Positions 1 through 5,011 of a stretch of 7,053 nucleotides of DNA are shown here, piece by piece. The stretch's first letter is position 1. Each line of letters starts with the position of its first letter. Position numbers and translations under genes: made by a program. This DNA is from JBBRFH01 sp038224615 (lineage in GTDB: Bacteria > Planctomycetota > Phycisphaerae > Tepidisphaerales > Tepidisphaeraceae). The stretch spans positions 1 through 7,053 of the forward strand of contig JBBRFH010000181.1 of the NCBI GenBank assembly GCA_038224615.1, in the 5' to 3' direction. The notes under the pieces are model-generated. The model saw nothing but the letters and a program-made list of their open reading frames with translations, did not search any database and was not told the DNA's origin.

Positions 1-287
1 GTGAGGTAGAGCACGATTGCCGCGACCGCAACGGCGCTCCATGACACGATCGGCCAGTGCGTCCGCGGGCCGAGCGTGGGATGGAAAAAGGTGACAAGCG
101 GGACAATGACCCACGCGGCGACGTTGGGATACCAGATGACGCGGAGAATCCGCCCGAGTGTCTCCGGCGGCAGGAAGTTGGCGGCGCGGCCGGTGAGGCG
201 CTTGGTCTTGAAGACGAGTTTGATCACCCGCGCCCAGTAGAACGCGACGATCAAACCGATGACGAGCGCCGGCCAGTCCTTTGGCAT
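1..287 (-). CDS. Membrane protein, isoprenylcysteine carboxyl methyltransferase-like (N-terminal part)
   Basis: Read on the minus strand from the ATG at 287, the frame stays open for 95 codons and runs off the left edge, so the C-terminal half is missing. An in-frame TAG lies four codons upstream of the ATG with no ATG, GTG or TTG between, which fixes this start; there is no clear Shine-Dalgarno. Three hydrophobic segments are visible, at about residues 6-26, 49-68 and 79-95. Between the first two is a basic loop (KTKRLTGRAANFLPPETLGR) followed by RVIWYPNVAAW. This resembles the N-terminus of the ICMT/PEMT-like integral membrane methyltransferases often seen in planctomycetes. The SAM-binding C-terminal region that would prove it is outside the window, so the substrate cannot be named. 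It lies 61 bp downstream of the secreted coiled-coil protein gene on the same strand and could be co-transcribed. An alternative is an unrelated small polytopic membrane protein. Confidence 0.6.
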   Translation of the reverse strand, partial: MPKDWPALVIGLIVAFYWARVIKLVFKTKRLTGRAANFLPPETLGRILRVIWYPNVAAWVIVPLVTFFHPTLGPRTHWPIVSWSAVAVAAIVLYL

Positions 288-348
288 TTCGCGAATCTAA
301 TGGATTTCCCGCGGCACCGCGAGCGATCGAGCCGGCGACGACTGCAAA

Positions 349-1296
349 TCAGTTTGCCGCCGTCGCCGTCGGCGGGGTGCCGGTGCGGCGCCATTCCTCA
401 ACATAGTTGAAGCGGATGCGCTCGTACTCGGCCTCTTCGAGCTGTGATGCATTCAGATTGGCCTGGGCCTGTTTGACGTTGTCGCGGGCGTCCTGCAAGT
501 CTTCCTTGAGCTTGCTGGCCTGCGCGCTGCCGCTGATCTGCGCAGTGTAGCCGGCGCGAAGTTCACGCACCTTGGCGGCGGCGATGAGCATCCGCTGGCG
601 CGCTTCCTCGACTTCCGGGGTCTGCGCCAAGGCAATGATCTCCTCGCGGGTCATTCGCTTGCGCATCTCCAGCGCGGCCATTGCGTGCGGGAAGAGGTAA
701 TCGAAACTGCTGCGCCCGGTCAGGACCAGACTCTGGATGACGCGCTCGCTCTCGCCCTGTTTTTTTGCGAGTTCGCGGTAGTACGAGTCCTCACGCAGCA
801 TGTCGAAGATGGGCCGGCGAACGTTGTCGTACTCGGCCTGGGCGCGGCGAAGCGAAAGCGAGGCGCTGCGGTAATTGTCATCGCGCCACAACTCGTTCTC
901 AGTCTGGAACGTTGAATTGCCGGATGTGTTGCTCAGCGCTTTGGTCAAGTCGGCCCGGGCAGTGTCGAGCGCTTCCTTGGCTTCGGTCGATCGCGTCTTG
1001 TCGGCGGGCAATGGGCCGTTGGGCCCGATTTTCAGGCGTCCGTAATCGCGCTCGTTAAACGGCGTTGCCGCGCGACGCTGCTGGTCGGCTGGTTTGGCTC
1101 TCTCGGGGCTTTCCTTGTTGCCTTTGTCCTGACCTGCCTTGTTGCCCTTATCCTGGTTGACCTTGCCTCCCCGATCCGCCGGGCTTTTTTCCCGAGGGCT
1201 TTTCACCTGGTCACCGAGTTCCCCCGCAAACGTGACGGCGGAAAGCAAGGCGCCGCAGCAGACGCTGGTGATCAGCAATCGCGCGATGTGGTGCAT
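349..1296 (-). CDS. Secreted coiled-coil protein of unknown function
   Basis: I do not recognise this 315-residue protein. Residues 1-24 form a good Sec signal peptide (basic start, hydrophobic ITSVCCGALLSAVTFA, likely cut after FA). The cysteines at 13-14 do not sit in a lipobox, so it is probably not a lipoprotein. Residues 25-78 are a Lys/Asp/Gln-rich disordered linker holding two tandem octapeptides (KVNQDKGN, KAGQDKGN) and a degenerate third (KESPERAK). The rest is predicted helical with heptad-like charge patterns, strongest at about 104-160 and 226-300, and ends in a short Thr/Pro/Ala tail. The helical stretches around 105-158 and 230-284 look like two copies of a helix-turn-helix unit. 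No enzyme motif or membrane anchor is visible. GGAG at 1304-1307 lies 7 nt before the ATG and supports this start. A periplasmic or cell-surface structural role is inference. Confidence 0.85.
   Translation of the reverse strand: MHHIARLLITSVCCGALLSAVTFAGELGDQVKSPREKSPADRGGKVNQDKGNKAGQDKGNKESPERAKPADQQRRAATPFNERDYGRLKIGPNGPLPADKTRSTEAKEALDTARADLTKALSNTSGNSTFQTENELWRDDNYRSASLSLRRAQAEYDNVRRPIFDMLREDSYYRELAKKQGESERVIQSLVLTGRSSFDYLFPHAMAALEMRKRMTREEIIALAQTPEVEEARQRMLIAAAKVRELRAGYTAQISGSAQASKLKEDLQDARDNVKQAQANLNASQLEEAEYERIRFNYVEEWRRTGTPPTATAAN
1113..1160 (-). repeat. Two tandem 24-bp units encoding octapeptides
   Basis: Two adjacent 24-bp units begin at 1113 and 1137 on the plus strand, both with CCTTGTTGCC. 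The first 18 positions match at 16 sites and the last six have diverged. They fall in frame inside the secreted coiled-coil gene and encode the KxxQDKGN octapeptides of its charged linker. A weaker third unit (KESPERAK) follows in the protein. The unit is a whole number of codons, so copy-number change would alter linker length without a frameshift. Confidence 0.7.
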
Positions 1297-1316
1297 AGGT
1301 CGGCTCCAAGTTCGTT

Positions 1317-1347
1317 ATCGGCACGATCGGGACGTGATCGGAGCGTG
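1317..1347. repeat. Three short tandem repeats in the leader of the secreted-protein gene
   Basis: Three head-to-tail copies start at 1317, 1326 and 1337: ATCGGCACG, ATCGGGACGTG and ATCGGAGCGTG. Their spacings are 9 and 11 bp, close to one helical turn. They lie between the predicted -10 box (1362-1367) and the start codon (1296), in the probable 5' untranslated leader. The same stretch also contains an inverted repeat (CGATC at 1324-1328 with GATCG at 1336-1340). This is the pattern expected of an operator bound by a regulator on one face of the helix. No regulator is identified, and chance in GC-rich DNA is possible. Confidence 0.4.
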
Positions 1348-1361
1348 CCAAGCGGTCATTC

Positions 1362-1367
1362 ATTATA
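1362..1367 (-). promoter_or_regulatory. Consensus -10 box for the secreted coiled-coil gene
   Basis: On the minus strand this hexamer reads TATAAT, a perfect sigma-70 -10 match in an otherwise GC-rich gap. It lies 65 bp before the ATG at 1296, giving a predicted leader of about 55-60 nt. The upstream -35 is weak: TTCAAC matches TTGACA at 3 of 6 positions with a 19-bp spacer. A poor -35 beside a perfect -10 would fit activator dependence, but that is inference. The position between the TatD stop and the next start suggests that genes 349-1296 and 1-287 form their own transcription unit. Confidence 0.5.
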
Positions 1368-1408
1368 CAAAGTGGGACGGGGATGGGTTGAAGGAGATTT
1401 CCAGTACT

Positions 1409-2254
1409 TCATTTTGTCACCGCCGATGCGGTGAGGCCTCCACCGGCGATGGGTTGGGGTTTCCAATGGGGGCTTTGTCCGAAGAATCTGCACGGGTTGT
1501 TGTAGAAGATCTCGGTAGCCTCCTGTTCGGTATGCCCGCGCTTCCGGAATTCGAGGAGGGTGTCGGTGAGCATGTGAGGCCCGGACTCGCCCCAGTCGCT
1601 GGCAGAATTCACCATGATCATCTCCCGGCCGAACTGCTCGAGGATGTCGACGCCGCGCGCTGGAGTCACTTTGGTCACCGGGTAGATCGTCAGACCCGCC
1701 CAGAACCCATTCTCACGGGCCCGGCGGATGGTGTGCTCTTCGCAGTGGTCGATCAGCACCCGCTCCGGCTTGATTCGGCCGTCGTTCTTGAGGATCGAGC
1801 AGATGATGTCGGTGCCGCGATTCTTGTCCTCAAGGTGTGGCGTGTGGATCAGGATCATCTGGTCATGCTTCGCCGCCACGTCCACCTGCATCTCGAAGAC
1901 GGTGATCTCGTTCGTCGTGTTCTTGTTCAGTCCGATCTCCCCGACGCCCAGGCACTTCGGGTGCGACAGCAACGGCGGGATCAGCTTGATGACCTCGCGC
2001 GACAGTTCGACGTTCTCGGCTTCCTTGGCGTTGATGCAGAGCCATGCGTAGTGGTCGATCCCGTACCGAGCGGCGCGTTTGGGCTCGACATCGAGGATGT
2101 GCCGGAAATAGTCGGCAAAAGAAGACGCTGACGAGCGGTCATACCCTGCCCAGAACGCCGGTTCCGAAACCGCCACCACACCGGCGCGCGCCATGAACAG
2201 GTAATCGTCGGTGGTCCGGCTGACGCAGTGGATGTGGGGGTCGATGAGGCGCAT
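1409..2254 (-). CDS. TatD-family metal-dependent hydrolase, EboB-like
   Basis: This 281-residue cytoplasmic protein has the normal length and metal-ligand order of the TatD/amidohydrolase superfamily. The pattern is DPHIH at 5-9 (H7, H9), Glu at 106 in GVGEIGLN, His at 137 in ILIHTPH, His at 170 in LIDHCEEH and Asp at 220 in NSASDWG, which would bind two metals in a TIM barrel. The N-terminal SRTTDDYLFMARAGVVAVSE and the following AFWAGYDRS closely resemble EboB, the TatD member of the ebo cluster linked in cyanobacteria to export of the scytonemin precursor. The substrate is unknown in that family too. The start is the ATG at 2254: an AGGA (2264-2267) lies 9 nt upstream and the metal motif begins directly after. 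The frame continues open upstream to 2485, but that part overlaps the preceding gene and is not protein-like. It lies 52 bp downstream of a glycosyltransferase-like gene, so an operon is likely. No other ebo gene is visible here. Confidence 0.88.
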   Translation of the reverse strand: MRLIDPHIHCVSRTTDDYLFMARAGVVAVSEPAFWAGYDRSSASSFADYFRHILDVEPKRAARYGIDHYAWLCINAKEAENVELSREVIKLIPPLLSHPKCLGVGEIGLNKNTTNEITVFEMQVDVAAKHDQMILIHTPHLEDKNRGTDIICSILKNDGRIKPERVLIDHCEEHTIRRARENGFWAGLTIYPVTKVTPARGVDILEQFGREMIMVNSASDWGESGPHMLTDTLLEFRKRGHTEQEATEIFYNNPCRFFGQSPHWKPQPIAGGGLTASAVTK

Positions 2255-2263
2255 GGCTGTTGT

Positions 2264-2267
2264 TCCT
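2264..2267 (-). promoter_or_regulatory. Ribosome binding site that sets the TatD start
   Basis: AGGA on the minus strand lies 9 nt before the ATG at 2254. It supports that start over the longer open frame that reaches back to 2485 within the upstream glycosyltransferase gene. Confidence 0.6.
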
Positions 2268-2306
2268 ATCGTCGCGTCTGGGCCTGATCGTGCAACTGTG
2301 GCGCGG

Positions 2307-3428
2307 CTAAAGTGCGCGTTCGAGCACCCGGCGTGCCAGTTTGGTCGAGTCGAAGTGCTCCTCGGCGAGTTTTCGCGCTGCGCGGCAGTGGCGCGGGTAG
2401 TCTTCGCACACACGACCAAACTGACGGACGGCATCGTCGAAGGTCTTGAATCGCAGCAGCCCGTCGTCGACGCCGTCGAGCACACGGCACGGACCGGTAT
2501 TTTCTAGTATCGCGGGGCGGCCCGTGGCGAGGTAGCAGGGCGTGCGGTCGCTGATCCACCCCGTCTTACGACGCACGTACCACGGCTTGGCACAACTGAA
2601 CTCCCCGCCCGACCCGATCACATAGCGCCGGAACTCCTCCGGGGATCCTGCCGCCTGGTGCGCTTCGCGCACGGTCCACCCGTGCGATCGCAGCAGCGGG
2701 GCCTCTGTTTCGTCGCCGGGCAGGTGCAGGCTCAACTCGAGCGGTCGACCGACCACCTTGGGCAGGTTGAAGAACGGCTCGAACGCCGCCTTCTTGTGAT
2801 TCTGGTAGACCGAGGCGTCCGGATCGATCTGCCACTCATCGGTCTCCCAGTGCGACACCGTGGTGAACGGGGCGTCCGAAGGGGGCGTCGAGACGCGCCA
2901 TTCTCCCAGGAAGACCGCCGGGGGCGTGTAGTGCCATTCGACGCCGAGGCTTGGCACTTGGCTCGCGCCGCTCACCACGCCTTCGCCGATCGTGAAGTAG
3001 GCGTCGTGCCGCGGGCAGTTGTAGCCGCCGGCGGCTACCGTCTGTTGAACCATGCCGGGGTCGATATCGAGCAGGGCACTGCGGCGGAAGCGCGGCATCA
3101 GGGATTCTGGCAGATTGTAACGAAGGTTGAACAGCAGGTCAGTGCCATCGAGCGCGTCGACCGGCAACGCGCTGAGCCGTTGCGCCGACGATACCCCGTC
3201 AGCCGGGGCAAGCACGATCGCATCGCCGAGACCGAATGGATGCAGGCGCTCGCGCAAGACCGACAGGTAGCTTTCGTTTTCCTCAGTCGACAGGCGCGGG
3301 TTGTACAGGTCGAGCCAGTGGACCTCGCAGCCGATTGCGCGAAATCCCATCGCCCAGTTGATGAAAACCCATAGATGTCCGCCTTGCGGATAGTAGAGCG
3401 TGTTGGCGGTAGAAAGGCAGATTTTCAC
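2307..3428 (-). CDS. GT-B-like glycosyltransferase
   Basis: This 373-residue protein looks like a two-domain GT-B glycosyltransferase. The N-terminus (KICLSTANTLYYPQGGHLW, then a helix and VHWLDLYNP) is typical of the first Rossmann domain with a Gly-rich loop at 15-17. The C-terminal part carries GWISDRTPCYLATGRPAIL at 290-308, then GLLRF at 323-327 and AARKLAEEHFD at 350-360, the sugar-nucleotide-binding side of many GT-B enzymes. Donor and acceptor cannot be read from sequence. There is no signal peptide or membrane segment, so it should be cytosolic. The GTG at 3428 is chosen because GGAGGG (3438-3443) sits 9 nt upstream and KICLS begins a beta strand. The frame stays open to 3653, but that stretch overlaps the divergent gene and looks non-coding. 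It is a full-length paralogue of the plus-strand gene at 3517-4659 and is followed 52 bp later by the TatD gene. Annotation pipelines might call it hypothetical. Confidence 0.82.
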   Translation of the reverse strand: MKICLSTANTLYYPQGGHLWVFINWAMGFRAIGCEVHWLDLYNPRLSTEENESYLSVLRERLHPFGLGDAIVLAPADGVSSAQRLSALPVDALDGTDLLFNLRYNLPESLMPRFRRSALLDIDPGMVQQTVAAGGYNCPRHDAYFTIGEGVVSGASQVPSLGVEWHYTPPAVFLGEWRVSTPPSDAPFTTVSHWETDEWQIDPDASVYQNHKKAAFEPFFNLPKVVGRPLELSLHLPGDETEAPLLRSHGWTVREAHQAAGSPEEFRRYVIGSGGEFSCAKPWYVRRKTGWISDRTPCYLATGRPAILENTGPCRVLDGVDDGLLRFKTFDDAVRQFGRVCEDYPRHCRAARKLAEEHFDSTKLARRVLERAL

Positions 3429-3516
3429 GGACAACGTCCCTCCGCACGGCATCGTAGCGTTCGATCGCATTCCACGCGACTTGCAACCGTGCCCCGACAT
3501 CCTGACACTCTGTCGC
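3429..3516. promoter_or_regulatory. Shared divergent promoter region of the two glycosyltransferase genes
   Basis: These 88 bp separate the two divergent starts and should hold promoters for both. On the plus strand, TTGCAA (3481-3486) is followed after 17 bp by GACACT (3504-3509). That pair would start transcription almost at the ATG at 3517 and fits the absence of a Shine-Dalgarno there. On the minus strand TACGAT (3451-3456) is a possible -10 without a good -35. The individual boxes are weak; the divergent arrangement is the firmer evidence. Confidence 0.45.
3438..3443 (-). promoter_or_regulatory. Strong ribosome binding site for the GTG start of the minus-strand glycosyltransferase
   Basis: GGAGGG on the minus strand ends 9 nt before the GTG at 3428. 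It is the best Shine-Dalgarno in the window and the main reason for choosing this GTG over the open upstream extension. Confidence 0.65.
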
Positions 3517-4659
3517 ATGGCGACGCTGCTGTTGATCCAGGACATCGTGTGGTCGGGTGACAAAGCCCGCGGCGGACAGGCGATGCTCACGCTGCAGTGG
3601 CTGCGTGGGCTTGAACGTCTCGGCCATCGCGTGATCCTCCTCAACTTCTTCAACTGGCAGCCCAGCTACCACGGGCAGGCGCCGAAAGAACGCTTTGAAG
3701 CGACCTGCAAACAGTGGTGGCACCTCGAGAACGCCGCTTTGATCGACGCCAACACGTTGCGATCCGTGGCCGGCCTGGACGATGCGCAGCTCAAGCAGGC
3801 GTGCGACATCGCCGACGGGCTGATCACCGTAGGCAGCCCCTACACCGAAACGCCGGCCGAGTTCCTGCGGAAGGTCCGCCCGCGGATCATGGTCGAGCAG
3901 GACCCGGCGTATACGCATCTCTGGGCCACCACCAGCGACCCCAGGAAGATCTACGGCACCCAGGACGTCTACTTCACCTGCGGCGCCAACATCGGCCGCG
4001 ATCCGCTCTGCAAATTGCCGACGCACGGGATCGACTGGAAGCCGATGTGGAATCCGGTCGTCATGGACCTTTGGAAAGGCCCGTGGGAGCTGAAGCGCAA
4101 CCACTTCACCACTGTCGCCGGCTGGTGGGATCAGGGGTATCTGGTCTACGAGGGCAAGACGCTCGGACCCAAGGCCGAGGAGTTCAAGCGAATCATCGAA
4201 CTGCCGCAACGCGTCCAGCAGCCCCTCGGGATCGTGCTGGACATCGAACCGACCAGCCCCGATCTCCCGCTGCTCCGTGAGAACGGGTGGAAGATCGAAG
4301 ACCCCGACGTCGTAAAAACGCCCGAGGATTATCGCCAGTTTGTCGGCACATCCTACGGCGAGTGTACCGTCACCAAAGGCGGCTACGCGGGCACACACTG
4401 CGGCTGGTTCAGCGACCGCAGCGCCTGCTACCTCGCCGCGGGTCGGCCGGTGGTCATTCAGGAGACGGGGATGTCGAGCGTGCTGCCCACGGGCAAAGGG
4501 TTGCTCACGTTCCGCAACATCGACGAGGCCGTTGTGGCAATTCGGGAGGTCCGCGCCGACTACGCCGCCCACTGCGCCGCCGCGCGCCAGATCGCCGCGG
4601 AGCATTTCAACTCCGACCGCATCCTCCCACCCTTCCTGAAGCAATGCGGCATCGCGTGA
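3517..4659 (+). CDS. GT-B-like glycosyltransferase, paralogue of the divergent neighbour
   Basis: This 380-residue, probably cytosolic protein has the same architecture as the minus-strand gene at 2307-3428. It has an N-terminal strand-loop (MATLLLIQDIVWSGDKARGG) followed by a helix and strand (HRVILLNFFNWQP). A central FTTVAGWW at 197-204 matches FTTVSHWE in the paralogue. The C-terminal block GWFSDRSACYLAAGRPVVIQ at 296-315 leads into ETG, GLLTF and AARQIAAEHFNSD. By eye, close to half of the residues in the last 80 positions are identical between the two, and the N-terminal halves are far more diverged. The ATG at 3517 is chosen because similarity begins there. The open frame back to 3400 would overlap the divergent gene. 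No Shine-Dalgarno precedes the ATG, so translation may be leaderless. It runs head-on toward the 80-residue gene; the 86-bp gap 4660-4745 shows an ATCCGGAT palindrome but no convincing terminator. Substrates are unknown. Confidence 0.82.
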   Translation: MATLLLIQDIVWSGDKARGGQAMLTLQWLRGLERLGHRVILLNFFNWQPSYHGQAPKERFEATCKQWWHLENAALIDANTLRSVAGLDDAQLKQACDIADGLITVGSPYTETPAEFLRKVRPRIMVEQDPAYTHLWATTSDPRKIYGTQDVYFTCGANIGRDPLCKLPTHGIDWKPMWNPVVMDLWKGPWELKRNHFTTVAGWWDQGYLVYEGKTLGPKAEEFKRIIELPQRVQQPLGIVLDIEPTSPDLPLLRENGWKIEDPDVVKTPEDYRQFVGTSYGECTVTKGGYAGTHCGWFSDRSACYLAAGRPVVIQETGMSSVLPTGKGLLTFRNIDEAVVAIREVRADYAAHCAAARQIAAEHFNSDRILPPFLKQCGIA

Positions 4660-4745
4660 AGCGGCGGCTGAAGCGGGAACAAAGCCGTTGCACGAATCCG
4701 GATCGAGTCGCGCATTGGGCGCGAGGGAATTCCAGAGATACTGAG

Positions 4746-4988
4746 CTACGCCTTCCGCGGATCCCCGAGCGGCAGGCTGAGCGTCAGTTGGACGCGCTCG
4801 GCGCGGCCGTCATTGGGGGAGAGAATCTGTTCGAGGCATTCGCGCAACGCAGCAACCTTCGGGTCGTTAGAGACGATCGCGTTGCCTCCTTCTGCGCGTT
4901 GGATGCGGTCGAAGTCGGCGGCGAGCGAGAGGATTCGCCAGCGCATCTCATGGTAGTACTGGTCCAGAATCTGGGGCGCGGTCTTCAT
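4746..4988 (-). CDS. Small conserved-looking helical protein (80 aa)
   Basis: The product is 80 residues with no signal peptide or membrane segment. Its core, HEMRWRILSLAADFDRIQRA at 13-32, followed by DPKVAALRECLEQIL at 42-56, is helical. It resembles small uncharacterised proteins that I associate with planctomycetes, which share an EMR...LAA.LDRI.RA pattern; no biochemical role is known to me. The start is the ATG at 4988. An open frame extends to 5180, but that part overlaps the hydrolase gene and has a different, non-protein-like composition. The gene begins 23 bp after the stop of the agarase-type gene on the same strand, so they are probably co-transcribed. Only a weak GGA precedes the ATG, which would fit translational coupling to the upstream gene. 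The helical pattern suggests an accessory or oligomerising protein, but that is inference. Confidence 0.7.
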   Translation of the reverse strand: MKTAPQILDQYYHEMRWRILSLAADFDRIQRAEGGNAIVSNDPKVAALRECLEQILSPNDGRAERVQLTLSLPLGDPRKA

Positions 4989-5011
4989 GGTGCGATCCAG
5001 TCTACCGCCGA

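Noticed and set aside
312..325. GC-rich inverted repeat (CGCG-GCAC-CGCG) downstream of the secreted coiled-coil gene
   Set aside because: The stem is only 4 bp with no T-run, too weak to call a terminator.
760..766. Run of seven T (A7 in the transcript) as a terminator or frameshift site
   Set aside because: It lies inside the secreted coiled-coil gene and encodes AKKQ in frame. No GC-rich stem precedes it, and the protein continues coherently, so neither role is needed.
1139..2131. Long plus-strand open frame of 330 codons
   Set aside because: It is antisense to the secreted coiled-coil and TatD genes and crosses the promoter gap between them. Its translation is a Val/Asp/Arg-rich product with no recognisable motif, as expected of GC-rich shadow frames.
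2658..3374. Plus-strand open frame of 238 codons
   Set aside because: It is antisense to the minus-strand glycosyltransferase and its composition is typical of a shadow frame.
3283..4644. Minus-strand open frame of 453 codons
   Set aside because: It is antisense to the plus-strand glycosyltransferase, which has a convincing paralogue. The translation shows no domain.
4660..4745. Bidirectional terminator between the convergent genes
   Set aside because: Only an 8-bp palindrome (ATCCGGAT) and short GC-rich matches are present, with no T-run on either strand.
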